A stretch of 64,000 bases of DNA from Glaciimonas soli (GCF_009497155.1 NZ_WINI01000004.1:1-64000), one strand, 5' to 3'. Shown: positions 47,637 through 56,773, counted from the first letter of the stretch. Notes: generated from the sequence alone by a model not told the origin. Numbers and translations: made by a program.

Positions 47637-47860
47637 GATGGTAAAGGCTCCGGATAAAATGATGGTTCAAATAAATGTCGGACGTGAACGGTTTTCCAAA
47701 TCCGTCACACACACCGCACCTGATGCCAGGGTGACAGTGCCGATCATCGTTACTGCATTTCGACGATCGATTCTTCCTCCACTAACAACATTATTTGCAA
47801 ACATCATGCCAAGCCAAAAAGCACCGGTTTTAAGCAGATCTCCATCACATCTGTGTAAAG

Positions 47861-47913
47861 TCGCCGATAATTTTACACACCGCGATTTTCTTTACACACC
47901 TTCTTTACACACC
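47861..47913. repeat. Cluster of TTTACACAC repeats upstream of the 529-aa gene
   Basis: TTTACACACC occurs at 47872-47881, 47891-47900 and 47904-47913, with an inverted partner CTGTGTAAAG at 47861-47870. This is an operator-like array in the 438-bp gap between the 529-aa gene and metE. No gene is evident in the rest of the gap. Confidence 0.5.
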
Positions 47914-48074
47914 TTGCCGTGACAATAGGAAGTGCCAATGCGTCCATCTTCTCGTCATCGATGGATTCGTCTGTGCTCAAACCATAACGTAAATCCCGAG
48001 ACGGAACCTCGGGACGTTAACGAGATAATTACTGTGTGCATACGCTATCGAGCGCATCCACACAGTTCTGCCGT

Positions 48075-50366
48075 TCAGGCGGACGCGCGCAACGTCCTGG
48101 CTGCAGCAACCATGTTGTTCAGCGCAGGAATGACTTCTGCCCATTGACGTGTTTTCAGACCGCAGTCCGGATTGACCCACAGACGCTCGGCAGGAACACG
48201 CTCTGCGGCTTTTTTCATTAGTTGCACGATGTGTTCTTGCGTCGGAATGTTAGGCGAGTGAATGTCATACACGCCAGGTCCGATTTCATTAGGGTAGTTG
48301 AAGTTATCGAATGCATCGAGCAACTCCATGTCCGAACGCGATGTTTCGATCGTGATCACGTCGGCATCCATATCGGCGATTGACGCGATGATGTCGTTGA
48401 ACTCCGAATAGCACATGTGAGTATGGATCTGTGTTTCATCGTCGACTCCGTTGGCGGTGATACGGAAGGATTCGACAGCCCAGTCCAGGTATTCTTTCCA
48501 TTGCGATTTGCGCAGTGGCAGGCCTTCACGCAAAGCTGCTTCGTCAATCTGAATGACGCGCACACCCGCTTTTTCCAGATCCAGTACTTCTTCACGGATA
48601 GCCAGTGCGAGCTGCTTGCACGATACCGAACGCGGCTGGTCGTCGCGCACGAACGACCAGTTCAGGATCGTTACAGGACCGGTGAGCATGCCTTTCATCG
48701 GCTTGGTGGTCAACGATTGCGCGTAGGTGATCCATTCGACCGTCATCGCCTGCGGACGGCTGATGTCGCCGAACAGGATAGGCGGCTTCACGCAGCGCGA
48801 ACCGTAAGACTGTACCCAACCAAACTGGCTGAATGCGTAGCCTTGCAGTTGCTCGCCGAAGTATTCGACCATGTCGTTACGCTCTGCTTCGCCGTGCACC
48901 AACACGTCCAGACCCAGTGTTTCTTGTTCACGGACGCTGCGTTCGATTTCGGCTTGCATTGCAGTCTTGTAAGCTGCGTTGTCGAGACGCCCTGCCTTGA
49001 ACTCGCTACGTGCATGGCGGATTTCTGCAGTTTGCGGGAACGAACCTATGGTCGTCGTCGGATACGCCGGCAATTTGAGCAAAGCCGCTTGTTTCGTTGC
49101 ACGTTGCAGGTAGACGCTGTCACGTTGACCGAGTTTGGCATCGATCTTGGCAACTGCGGCTTGCACTGCAGGATTGTTCACCCGCGGCGATGCACGGCGC
49201 GCAGCCAGAGCAGCTTGATTGGCGGCCAACGCAGTCTTGACGGCATCGCGACCTTCGCGCAGTGCCTTGCCGAGCACACGCAATTCGTCCAGCTTTTGCT
49301 GCGCATAGGCCAACCAGGACTTGATCTCACCATCTAGTTTTTGTTCGCCGTTCAGATCGACAGGTACGTGCAGCAGCGAACACGAAGGAGCCACCCACAG
49401 ACGGTCACCAAGGCGTTTAGCCAACGGTTCGATCCAATCCAGCACGGCAGTCAGATCGGTCTTCCAGATGTTACGGCCGTTGATCACGCCGAGCGACAAC
49501 ACCTTGTCGGACGACAGCAGGTCGATCAGCGGCAGCACGTCGTTGCGGCCGTTGATTGCATCTATGTGCAGACCGGCGACCGGCAGATTGGCGACGAGCT
49601 TCTGGTTTTCCAGCAACTGGCCGAAGTAAGTTGCCAGCAATAGCTTGACGCGGCTGTTCTTCAACTGACCGTAGGCAGTATTGAACGCATTTTGCCAGGC
49701 AGCGTCTAGTTCGGTAACCAGCAGCGGCTCGTCGATCTGCACCCATTCCACGCCTTGTGCAGCCAACGCGTCCAGCAATTGTGCGTATACCGGCAGAAGA
49801 CGCGGCAATAGCGCCAACTTGTCCGAGTCGTCCTTGGCTTTACCCAGCGCCAGATAAGTGACAGGGCCGACGATAACCGGCTTGACCTTGACGCCTTGCG
49901 TCTTGGCTTCTGCCAGTTGCTCCAGCAGGCGCGAAGTATCCAGCTTGAATTCGGTTCCTGCGTTGAATTCCGGAACAATGTAGTGATAGTTGGTATCGAA
50001 CCATTTGGTCATTTCGCCTGCGGCAACACCGCCGCAGCATGCGCTATGGTCCTCAGCGCCTTGGGCCGAACGACCGCGCGCCACGCGGAAATAGTTGTCC
50101 AGCGTATCGCCATGGAAATCACTGACACGTTGCGGCAGATTGCCTAGCGTAAAGCTCATGTCGAGTACCTGATCGTAGAACGCGAAGTCGCCGACTGGAA
50201 CCAAATCCAGGCCAGCCTGATTGTCCCAGTGGCGCTTGCGCAGTTGCGCGCCGAGATCCTTCAGCGCTTCGCGTGAGGATTCGCCTTTCCAGTAAGACTC
50301 AAGAGCAAACTTCAGTTCGCGCTTGGCGCCGATGCGGGGAAAGCCCAAATTGTGGATGGTGGTCAT
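48075..50366 (-). CDS. metE: Cobalamin-independent methionine synthase
   Basis: This 763-aa enzyme transfers a methyl group from 5-methyl-tetrahydropteroyltriglutamate to homocysteine. The N-terminal domain begins [15 protein letters not shown]. The catalytic C-terminal domain contains [13 protein letters not shown], zinc-ligand motifs HTHMCYSEF and [10 protein letters not shown], and [12 protein letters not shown]. Length is standard. It is divergent from metR with a 104-bp shared control region, the classical arrangement. Confidence 0.97.
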   Translation of the reverse strand: MTTIHNLGFPRIGAKRELKFALESYWKGESSREALKDLGAQLRKRHWDNQAGLDLVPVGDFAFYDQVLDMSFTLGNLPQRVSDFHGDTLDNYFRVARGRSAQGAEDHSACCGGVAAGEMTKWFDTNYHYIVPEFNAGTEFKLDTSRLLEQLAEAKTQGVKVKPVIVGPVTYLALGKAKDDSDKLALLPRLLPVYAQLLDALAAQGVEWVQIDEPLLVTELDAAWQNAFNTAYGQLKNSRVKLLLATYFGQLLENQKLVANLPVAGLHIDAINGRNDVLPLIDLLSSDKVLSLGVINGRNIWKTDLTAVLDWIEPLAKRLGDRLWVAPSCSLLHVPVDLNGEQKLDGEIKSWLAYAQQKLDELRVLGKALREGRDAVKTALAANQAALAARRASPRVNNPAVQAAVAKIDAKLGQRDSVYLQRATKQAALLKLPAYPTTTIGSFPQTAEIRHARSEFKAGRLDNAAYKTAMQAEIERSVREQETLGLDVLVHGEAERNDMVEYFGEQLQGYAFSQFGWVQSYGSRCVKPPILFGDISRPQAMTVEWITYAQSLTTKPMKGMLTGPVTILNWSFVRDDQPRSVSCKQLALAIREEVLDLEKAGVRVIQIDEAALREGLPLRKSQWKEYLDWAVESFRITANGVDDETQIHTHMCYSEFNDIIASIADMDADVITIETSRSDMELLDAFDNFNYPNEIGPGVYDIHSPNIPTQEHIVQLMKKAAERVPAERLWVNPDCGLKTRQWAEVIPALNNMVAAARTLRASA

Positions 50367-50419
50367 GATCTATCAGTTTCCAATGGTTAAGAATGGGCTG
50401 ATAGTAGACGTCGAATTTA

Positions 50420-50465
50420 ATGAAGTAAAATGGTATTATTTCAGCAATCCATGAATTTTACTCAT
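50420..50465. promoter_or_regulatory. metE-metR intergenic control region with an inverted site pair
   Basis: ATGAAGTAAAAT (50420-50431) and its near inverse ATTTTACTCAT (50455-50465) lie between the divergent starts. They could be MetR sites, though a textbook TGAA-N5-TTCA match is not present. Confidence 0.35.
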
Positions 50466-50470
50466 ATAAC

Positions 50471-51361
50471 ATGCTAGAACGTATCCATTTGGCGGTCGTC
50501 CAGGAAGTCGAAAAAACCGGCTCTCTGACCGGTGCCGCAAACGTCCTCTGCGTGACGCAATCTGCCCTGAGCCACAGCATGAAAAAGCTGGAACAGCAAC
50601 TGGGAACCGACATCTGGCTGCGCGAAGGACGCAACTTGCGACTGACACAGGCCGGAGAATATTTGCTGGCCGTCGCCAATCGTGTACTCCCCCAACTGGC
50701 CATGGCTGAAGAAAGGTTGCGCCAGTTCGCGCAAGGCGAGCGCGGCGCATTACGCATCGGTATGGAATGCCACCCCTGCTATCAATGGCTGTTGAAGGTG
50801 GCGGCACCTTATTTGACGGCGTACCCCGACGTTGATGTGGACGTCAAACAAAAATTCCAATTCGGCGGCATTGGCGCACTGTTCGGTTATGAGATCGATT
50901 TGCTGGTTACGCCGGATCCGCTCTATAAACCGGGCTTGAAATTCGTGCCAGTGTTCGACTACGAGCAGGTGCTGGTAGTTGCTCGCGGCCATGCTCTTGC
51001 AAAGGAAAAATACGTCAAGCCGCAACAGCTGACAAATGAAGTGTTGATTACCTACCCCGTCGCCACCGACCGTCTGGATATTTATAATCAATTTCTGATG
51101 CCGGCCGGCATAACACCCAAGCGTCACAAAGCCATCGAAACCACTGACATCATGATGCAAATGGTAGCCAGTGGTCGCGGCGTTGCGGCCTTGCCGCGCT
51201 GGCTGGTGGCGGAATATGCCAGTAAAAGCGAGGTTGTTCCAGTCCGCTTAGGCGCTGGCGGGATTGCCAAACAAATTTTTCTCGGCGCGCGCGAAGCGGA
51301 CCTGGAAATCGACTACCTCCAGGCCTTCATTGAATTGGCTCGCAAGCACTCTACAAAATAG
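50471..51361 (+). CDS. metR: LysR-family regulator of methionine biosynthesis
   Basis: This 296-aa protein has an N-terminal LysR helix-turn-helix (TGSLTGAANVLCVTQSALSHSM, residues about 15-40) and a substrate-binding effector domain. In the family homocysteine is the co-activator for metE. Its divergent position next to metE supports MetR over other LysR types. The last bases overlap the start of a decayed oxidase fragment. Confidence 0.92.
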   Translation: MLERIHLAVVQEVEKTGSLTGAANVLCVTQSALSHSMKKLEQQLGTDIWLREGRNLRLTQAGEYLLAVANRVLPQLAMAEERLRQFAQGERGALRIGMECHPCYQWLLKVAAPYLTAYPDVDVDVKQKFQFGGIGALFGYEIDLLVTPDPLYKPGLKFVPVFDYEQVLVVARGHALAKEKYVKPQQLTNEVLITYPVATDRLDIYNQFLMPAGITPKRHKAIETTDIMMQMVASGRGVAALPRWLVAEYASKSEVVPVRLGAGGIAKQIFLGAREADLEIDYLQAFIELARKHSTK

Positions 51362-51558
51362 TGCCCAATGCTGGCTCCTACGTTTCAGAAAGCAATTATT
51401 TCAATCCTGATTGGCAGCAAGCCTTCCGGGGCGAAAATTATTCCGGACTATTAGCTATCAAGAATAAATATGAAGCCGATGGCTTGTTGTTTGTGCATCA
51501 TGGTGTAGGAAGTGAAGAGTTGAGTGCTGATGGCTGCACACGTATATGTCGGCGCTAA
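51361..51558 (+). pseudogene. C-terminal remnant of an FAD-linked (berberine-type) oxidase
   Basis: The frame encodes SYVSESNYFNPDWQQAF, then LLAIKNKYEADGLLFVHHGVG and ELSADGCTR. This is the conserved BBE C-terminus of FAD-binding oxidoreductases (normally about 450-550 aa). Only about 65 codons survive and the rest of the enzyme is absent upstream, where metR lies, so this is a truncated leftover rather than a gene. It marks a past deletion or insertion next to metR. Confidence 0.7.
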
Positions 51559-51663
51559 GACAGCTAGTCCATGATGAAAATTGCTCTTAATTGAATGCGT
51601 CAGCAATGTCAGCGCAATGATGCTGCGGGGGCGACATTTTTGCTATGCTAACGCCTTTCCATA

Positions 51664-51687
51664 GTCGGCGCCAATGGCTGCGCCGAC
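51664..51687 (+). other. GC-rich hairpin in the DUF2058 gene leader
   Basis: GTCGGCGC and GCGCCGAC form a perfect 8-bp stem with an 8-nt loop, ending 25 bp before the ATG at 51713. It has no T-tract and may affect expression of the downstream gene. Confidence 0.45.
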
Positions 51688-51712
51688 AGACCCTATATAC
51701 GGAGCAGCACAT

Positions 51713-52249
51713 ATGGCCTCTTTGCAAGAGCAATTTTTGAAAGCCGGTTTAGTTGACAAAAATACAGTCAAACTGGCCAATCAGGATAAGAATAAGCAGA
51801 AGAAGGCCGAGCGCCGAGCCGGCACGGTTAGCGTCGATGAAACGCGCCTGGCCGCACTCGAAACGCAGCGCAAGAATGCCGAACGGGCCCGCGAACTCAA
51901 TGCGCAACGCGATGCGGCCGCCACCCAAAAAGCAATCGCTGCGCAAATTGTTCAGATGGTGCAGAAAAATCGCCAAAGCCTGGGTTCCGGTGACATTGCC
52001 TACAATTTCACCCACAACAATAAGATCGAACGGCTGTATGTGTCCGCCGCGGTTCAGGCGCATTTAATCGCTGGGCGCCTGGTGATCATTTGCCAGGGCG
52101 ACTCCAGAGAATTAGTGCCCCGGATCATCGCCGATAAGATAGCGGAACGCGATGCCTCGCTCGTCGTGCGGGTGAACAAAACCAGCACTGAGATCGATGC
52201 GGATGATCCGTATGCCGCCTTCCAAATCCCCGACGATTTGATGTGGTAG
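51713..52249 (+). CDS. DUF2058 (YaiL-like) nucleoprotein-like protein
   Basis: This 178-aa cytosolic protein has an N-terminal LQEQFLKAGLVDKNTVK followed by a Lys/Arg/Glu-rich coiled stretch. The C-terminal DIAYNFTHNNKIERLYVS domain is the DUF2058 signature. Family function is unknown. GGAG at 8 bases supports the start at 51713 rather than 51674. It appears monocistronic. Confidence 0.85.
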   Translation: MASLQEQFLKAGLVDKNTVKLANQDKNKQKKAERRAGTVSVDETRLAALETQRKNAERARELNAQRDAAATQKAIAAQIVQMVQKNRQSLGSGDIAYNFTHNNKIERLYVSAAVQAHLIAGRLVIICQGDSRELVPRIIADKIAERDASLVVRVNKTSTEIDADDPYAAFQIPDDLMW

Positions 52250-52455
52250 TCCCCGCGACAGTCTGCTACCGGAAAATAAACACCTGCACAGAAAATTGCG
52301 CATCGCTCGCTTTTTAAGTCTAGACAAAGCGAGTGAATTTCGATTTTGAACAGAGTCAGGCGGACATGCCACCACCTTAGGGATAAGTTTGATCTGCACT
52401 TTTTCCGATAGAAGGCAATGACGGAAGGATCGCATCGCACGCCCACTACACTTCG

Positions 52456-53052
52456 TCAGGTGCTCAGTGCGTCCAGAACGAAGTCGAGACGATCTTGTCC
52501 AAAGAACATTTCCTCACCGACGAAGAAAGTCGGTGCGCCAAAAGCGCCGCGCTTGATCGCTTCTTCCGTGTTCGCTTTCAGTTGGTCTTTAACCGCCTGG
52601 TTTGTGCTCATGGCAAAGATTTCCTCAGGATTAAAGCCAGCCTTGACTAGCATGTCAGCCACCACTTCAGCTTTGCCGAGGTTCAGTTGATCGATCCACA
52701 TGCCGCGAAAAATCAAGTCCGTGAAGCCCATAAAACGGTCGGGCTGGTGCATCTGTACCGCCACGATCATGCGCATCAATTGCAGCGTGTCGATGGGAAA
52801 GTGCGGGTTGTAATTGAACGGGACCTGATAGCGGCGGGCAAAGCGTTGCAAGTCCGTGATCATATGCATCGCCTTCGCTGGCACCAAAGCCGGCGAGCCG
52901 TTGCCTGTCGCTTTGAATACACCGCCCAGCAGTAGCGGCTTGCGGTCGATCTGGGCACCTGTGGCGGCTTGAATGCGAGACATTTGGGTCCAGGCCAGGT
53001 AAGTTGTCGGACTGCCGACGTCGAAATAGAACTCCAGAGTTTTGTTGGTCAT
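52456..53052 (-). CDS. 2-hydroxychromene-2-carboxylate isomerase family (DsbA-like) protein
   Basis: This 198-aa thioredoxin-fold protein has the kappa-class GST/HCCA isomerase start FYFDVGSPTTYLAW, where Ser replaces the DsbA cysteine. The C-terminal GAFGAPTFFVGEEMFFGQDRL is the family hallmark. In naphthalene degradation such enzymes isomerise the chromene acid with glutathione. Here no naphthalene genes are near, so the substrate is open. It is divergent from a TetR gene with which it shares an operator. Confidence 0.85.
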   Translation of the reverse strand: MTNKTLEFYFDVGSPTTYLAWTQMSRIQAATGAQIDRKPLLLGGVFKATGNGSPALVPAKAMHMITDLQRFARRYQVPFNYNPHFPIDTLQLMRMIVAVQMHQPDRFMGFTDLIFRGMWIDQLNLGKAEVVADMLVKAGFNPEEIFAMSTNQAVKDQLKANTEEAIKRGAFGAPTFFVGEEMFFGQDRLDFVLDALST

Positions 53053-53062
53053 GGCCTCGCAC

Positions 53063-53087
53063 CCATTGGTAAGTGATCGTTAGGTAA
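53063..53087. promoter_or_regulatory. TetR operator, copy 1 (isomerase / tetR divergent promoter)
   Basis: CCATTGGTAAGTGATCGTTA continues into GGTAA. The reverse complement matches a site before the SDR gene (53769-53794) in all but three or four positions of 25, with an imperfect palindrome around GATC. It lies between the isomerase and tetR starts. Confidence 0.65.
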
Positions 53088-53137
53088 ATGACCATTATGC
53101 TATCATTAAAATCTCAATGTCAAGCCGACGACTACAG

Positions 53138-53710
53138 ATGCGCTACTCAAAGACTCACAAAGAAGAAACTCGCCGCAAGCTGCTGGATAGCAGTCGCGCA
53201 CTGGTAAAGCAAGGTGGATTCGACTCGACTGGCGTCGACTCGCTGATGTCCGCTATCGGCCTGACGTCTGGCGCTTTCTATACCCACTTTCCTTCCAAGC
53301 AAGCGCTGCTTGAGGCCGTTATCCAGGAGGAAATCGACAATTCCGTTGAGTTGCTCTCCGTGCCGGAAGTCGGCAACATCCAAGACGTGAACCATGCCGT
53401 GGCGCTTTACTTGAGCAATGCCCATGCGCAGCACCCCGAGACGGGCTGCGTACTCCCGGCGCTTGGCGCAGAAATCAGCCGTACACCTCCGAAGATTCGA
53501 TTCATTGTCGAGTCCGGACTCAAGCAACTGCACGGCAACTGGGAGGCTATCATTGGTGACAGCGATGCCGCCTGGTCGGTAATTTCTCAATGTGTGGGCG
53601 CCCTGACAATCGCCAGGACGGTCAAGTCTGAGAAGGCTCGCACAGAGATCCTAGAAGCCAATCGGCGCCACATTGGAAGGCTCGTGTCACAGCTTTTGTC
53701 ACTCAAGTGA
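53138..53710 (+). CDS. TetR-family transcriptional regulator
   Basis: This protein is of about 190 aa. The N-terminal TetR helix-turn-helix has THKEETRRKLLDSSRALVKQ followed by STGVDSLMSAIGLTSGAFYTHF. The C-terminal ligand domain is of the NemR/YxaF-like type (ETGCVLPALGAEI). The start at Met8 of the longer frame (53117) fits family ends. It is flanked by two copies of a 25-bp conserved site and probably represses both the isomerase and SDR genes. Confidence 0.88.
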   Translation: MRYSKTHKEETRRKLLDSSRALVKQGGFDSTGVDSLMSAIGLTSGAFYTHFPSKQALLEAVIQEEIDNSVELLSVPEVGNIQDVNHAVALYLSNAHAQHPETGCVLPALGAEISRTPPKIRFIVESGLKQLHGNWEAIIGDSDAAWSVISQCVGALTIARTVKSEKARTEILEANRRHIGRLVSQLLSLK

Positions 53711-53768
53711 CGGCTTAAACCAACAACAAATTTCCCTGCTTGACAAGCGAAGACTTTGCGCCACACAA

Positions 53769-53794
53769 TTACATAACGATCATTTACCAATAGG
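53769..53794. promoter_or_regulatory. TetR operator, copy 2 (upstream of the SDR gene)
   Basis: TTACATAACGATCATTTACC continues into AATAGG and matches the site at 53063-53087 in inverted orientation. It ends 6 bp before the SDR start, so binding would block initiation. Confidence 0.65.
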
Positions 53795-53800
53795 GAATTT

Positions 53801-54541
53801 ATGCCGCAAAATAAATCCGCCAAGAAGGTTGCCTTAGTGATTGGCGCGGGAGACGCAACCGGGGGCGCCATTGCCAAGCGCTTTGCGCGCGAAGGTTATG
53901 CAACCTGTGTGACGCGTCGCTCTGCGGACAAGCTGCGGCCTCTGGTTGACGAGATACTCGCCGCGGGAGGAGAAGCCCATGCCTTTGCATCTGACGCACG
54001 CAAGGAAGAAGAAGTCGTCGCCCTGATTGAGAACATCGAGTCGACCATTGGACCTATTGAGGTCTTCGTTTTCAACATTGGTGCCAACGTGCCCTGCAGT
54101 CTTTTGGAAGAGACAGCCCGTAAGTACTTCAAGATCTGGGAGATGGCGTGCTTCTCTGCCTTCCTGAACGCGAGGGAAGTTGCCAAGCGCATGGTCAAGC
54201 GCGAGCACGGAACGATGTTGTTTACGGGGGCCACGGCTGGCATGCGAGGCTCGGCCAATTTTGCTGCGTTCTCCGGTGCCAAGTTTGCCCTCAGATCTCT
54301 GGCGCAGAGTTCGGCGCGCGAATTGGGTCCACTGGGAATTCATGTTGCCCACATCGTTGTGGATGGCGCCATTGATTCGGAGTTCATTCGTACAGCCATG
54401 CCAGGCAAATACGCTCTCAAAGATCGCGATGGCATCCTCAATCCAGATCATATCGCGGAGAATTACTGGAACCTCCATTGTCAACCTCGCGACGCATGGA
54501 CCTTCGAACTCGACCTTCGTCCATGGACAGAAACGTGGTAA
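53801..54541 (+). CDS. SDR-family protein with Phe in place of the catalytic Tyr
   Basis: This 246-aa protein has a Rossmann fold with the glycine motif GAGDATGGAIA, residues 15-25. The usual YxxxK is Phe157-x3-Lys161 (FAAFSGAKFAL). The following SARELGPLGIHVAHIVVDGAI matches a recognised subgroup of SDR-like proteins where Phe occurs. Reductase activity may thus be altered. It carries the same operator as the isomerase gene, implying a shared pathway. GGGAA precedes the ATG. Confidence 0.82.
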   Translation: MPQNKSAKKVALVIGAGDATGGAIAKRFAREGYATCVTRRSADKLRPLVDEILAAGGEAHAFASDARKEEEVVALIENIESTIGPIEVFVFNIGANVPCSLLEETARKYFKIWEMACFSAFLNAREVAKRMVKREHGTMLFTGATAGMRGSANFAAFSGAKFALRSLAQSSARELGPLGIHVAHIVVDGAIDSEFIRTAMPGKYALKDRDGILNPDHIAENYWNLHCQPRDAWTFELDLRPWTETW

Positions 54542-54700
54542 TGAAGGATTCCCCAAAAGTCCGATAAGTTGACTAATCCTAGCGAATTGCAGCACCTGAA
54601 TTAACCGCTGAACCTATCGGCAACACCGAGCCTGCAACATTGCCTCTGAACGGCAGGGTCGCGGGGTTTACTTCTCAACTGTAAAAAAGGAGTTACTTGC

Positions 54701-54913
54701 ATGCCCTATTCCATCGACTCGAAACTCGGCGAGTTGCTCGACAACGAAGCTACCAAAGCCATCCTCGAAAAATACATGCCAGACATCAATGAACATCCGC
54801 AGCTCAGCATGGGCCGAGGCTTCCCGTTGATGGCGGTGATCAAATTCGTTGGTCTAGCGATCCCGAAGGGCCAGCTCGAGATAATCGACGCGGAGCTAAG
54901 GACGCTCGGCTGA
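54701..54913 (+). CDS. Small helical protein of unknown function
   Basis: This is a 70-aa protein. DSKLGELLDNEATKAILEKY and KGQLEIIDAELRTL resemble a small helical module also seen at the C-termini of some esterases and glycosidases. It stands alone here, behind AAGGAG at 8 bases. It lies 159 bp after the SDR gene on the same strand and may belong to that unit. Function is unknown. Confidence 0.65.
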   Translation: MPYSIDSKLGELLDNEATKAILEKYMPDINEHPQLSMGRGFPLMAVIKFVGLAIPKGQLEIIDAELRTLG

Positions 54914-55020
54914 TTCGATACCTTCCACTCTTCATATAGAGATGTCCGCTTTGGACTGAATTCGCCAAACTCGGTCATTCGCAAAATACCAAACTCTCCC
55001 CATTGCAGGCATACGTAATT

Positions 55021-55068
55021 CCAAATTTGATCAGTAATTAATTACACTAATTGGCTGATCAAATTTGG
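55021..55068. repeat. Perfect 14-bp inverted repeat upstream of the marR-type gene
   Basis: CCAAATTTGATCAG (55021-55034) and CTGATCAAATTTGG (55055-55068) flank a 20-bp AT-rich centre that itself contains TAATTAATTA. There is no T-tract. It is probably a protein binding site or short mobile repeat. Confidence 0.6.
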
Positions 55069-55098
55069 TAAACCTCAACAGCGCTTACTTAACTTTCG

Positions 55099-55317
55099 TC
55101 ATTGAGCGGGAATTTGCATAGAAACTGAGCCAGGGCCTTTTGGTAAATTCAATGGCTGCCCTGCGGCCATGCCACCAGAACTCAGTTCAAATGCGCCGTT
55201 TACTACACTGCATTGATAATTTTCACACACCTCATTATGGTTCGGTGTCCAGACCGCATCGCCGCTTGCTTTGGTTAAGCAAAGCAGCATGTTAAGATTC
55301 GGCAAATTTCGATTCAT
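55099..55317 (-). CDS. Possible small protein, unknown
   Basis: This is a frame of about 72 codons divergent from the MarR-type gene. It has two Cys in a short spacing ([15 protein letters not shown]) and a Gly/Pro-rich tail. There is no clear ribosome binding site or family, and the start is uncertain (MLLCLTK at 55290 is an alternative). It is listed because nothing else occupies this interval, and it may be non-coding. Confidence 0.25.
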   Translation of the reverse strand: MNRNLPNLNMLLCLTKASGDAVWTPNHNEVCENYQCSVVNGAFELSSGGMAAGQPLNLPKGPGSVSMQIPAQ

Positions 55318-55327
55318 TTGCCGACTG

Positions 55328-55798
55328 ATGACAAACAAACAGAAGCCAACTCCGACAGATATCACTGGACACAAACGCCACGCGAAGTTGCGCCTTTCTT
55401 ATGTCGTAGGTAGTCTTGACCGCATCATTCGGCGCAAGTTAGCCGAAGCGCTCACTCCGCTTGGCCTGACCATCGGGCAATTCACAGTCATGTCCGTTCT
55501 CGATGCCGGCGGTCAAACATCCAATGCAAAGCTTGCGGAACGTTCCCTGATAACGCCGCAATCGGCCAACGAAGTCATGAGCGCTATGGCCTTACGGGGC
55601 TGGGTTACCAGACAGCCTGATCCCAAGCACGGGCGAATTGTTTTGCTCCAGCTGACCGACGAAGGGCGTGAAATCCTTCGTCAATGTGAGCAGGCAGTGC
55701 AGGTAATTGAAGAACAGATGCTCAGTGGCATGGCACCAGACGTTGGAAGCTCCGTCCAAAGTTCTCTCGAACTTTTCGTGCGCAACCTGCGCGCCTAA
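55328..55798 (+). CDS. MarR-family regulator of hydroxycinnamate catabolism
   Basis: This 156-aa protein has a winged helix of the MarR type ([55 protein letters not shown] wing). Its position immediately upstream of the hydratase-lyase gene matches CouR/FerC-type repressors that respond to p-coumaroyl- or feruloyl-CoA. A palindrome in the downstream promoter is the likely operator. The start at 55328 was chosen over 55271. Confidence 0.85.
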   Translation: MTNKQKPTPTDITGHKRHAKLRLSYVVGSLDRIIRRKLAEALTPLGLTIGQFTVMSVLDAGGQTSNAKLAERSLITPQSANEVMSAMALRGWVTRQPDPKHGRIVLLQLTDEGREILRQCEQAVQVIEEQMLSGMAPDVGSSVQSSLELFVRNLRA

Positions 55799-55845
55799 GT
55801 CCTTTTCCTTTTTTTGTTTTTTTTGCCCAATCGGAATAATCGCGT

Positions 55846-55874
55846 TTGACATATCAGGCTACCTGATATAAAGT
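55846..55874 (+). promoter_or_regulatory. Promoter and MarR operator of the hydratase-lyase gene
   Basis: TTGACA (55846-55851) and TAAAGT (55869-55874) are 17 bp apart. Between and over them lies ATATCAG-gctac-CTGATAT (55851-55869), a perfect 7-bp-arm palindrome. A repressor bound there would block RNA polymerase. Confidence 0.65.
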
Positions 55875-55942
55875 TGATTTCAAGGTTGGTGAGCGGCAAG
55901 AAAAATCACCTGTTTTATTGGATATTCATGAAGGAGTCTGCA

Positions 55943-56773
55943 ATGAGCAATTACGAAGGTCGTTGGAAAACAGTAGAAGTAAAAGTCGAGAATGGCATCG
56001 CCTGGGTGATGCTCAATCGTCCCGAGAAACGTAATGCAATGAGCCCTACGCTAAATAGCGAAATGGTTCAGGTACTCGATGCCATTGAACTGGATGATGC
56101 AGCCAAGGTGCTGGTGTTATCCGGCAACGGCACTGCCTGGACCGCAGGCATGGATTTGAAAGAATATTTCCGTGAAGTCGATGCCGGCCCTGAAATACTG
56201 CAAGAAAAAATTCGTCGGGATGCATCGGAATGGCAGTGGCGTCGCCTGCGGATGTATACAAAACCGACTATCGCGATGGTTAACGGCTGGTGTTTCGGTG
56301 GTGGTTTCTCACCTTTGGTTGCTTGCGATCTGGCGATTGCGGCTGACGAAGCTGTGTTTGGTTTGTCAGAAATCAACTGGGGTATCCCACCTGGCAATCT
56401 GGTAAGCAAGGCAATGGCCGACACAGTTGGTCATCGGCGTGCGCTGCACTACATCATGACGGGTGACACGTTTACCGGCGTCGAAGCAGCCGATATGGGC
56501 CTGGTCAACAAAAGCGTACCACTAGAACAGCTGCGTGCAGAAACAATAGCGTTGGCCGCGAAGCTGACCGAAAAGAATCCCGTCGTATTGCGCACAGCGA
56601 AGCACGGATTCAAGCGTGCCCGCGAATTGACCTGGGAACAAGCCGAAGACTATTTGTACGCGAAACTCGATCAGGCACAATTGCGCGATCCGGAGCACGG
56701 CCGACAACAGGGCCTCAAACAGTTCCTCGACGACAAGTCAATCAAGCCTGGCCTGCAAGCTTACAAGCGTTGA
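55943..56773 (+). CDS. ech: Hydroxycinnamoyl-CoA hydratase-lyase
   Basis: This 276-aa crotonase-fold enzyme converts feruloyl-CoA to vanillin and p-coumaroyl-CoA to 4-hydroxybenzaldehyde plus acetyl-CoA. The catalytic residues described for the Pseudomonas enzyme fall at the same numbers here: Ser123 (GGGFSP), Glu143 (GLSEINWG) and Tyr239 (DYLYAK). AAGGAG 6 bases before the ATG fixes the start. It is followed by the aldehyde dehydrogenase and CoA-ligase genes on the same strand. Confidence 0.94.
   Translation: MSNYEGRWKTVEVKVENGIAWVMLNRPEKRNAMSPTLNSEMVQVLDAIELDDAAKVLVLSGNGTAWTAGMDLKEYFREVDAGPEILQEKIRRDASEWQWRRLRMYTKPTIAMVNGWCFGGGFSPLVACDLAIAADEAVFGLSEINWGIPPGNLVSKAMADTVGHRRALHYIMTGDTFTGVEAADMGLVNKSVPLEQLRAETIALAAKLTEKNPVVLRTAKHGFKRARELTWEQAEDYLYAKLDQAQLRDPEHGRQQGLKQFLDDKSIKPGLQAYKR

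Noticed and set aside
47700-47720. TGGCAT...GC-like sigma-54 match upstream of the 529-aa gene
   Set aside because: The -24 and -12 elements are two bases too close, which is incompatible with sigma-54 spacing.
47539-47922. 127-codon plus-strand ORF across the 529-aa gene start
   Set aside because: It is largely antisense to the 529-aa gene and then runs through the TTTACACA repeats, with no family.
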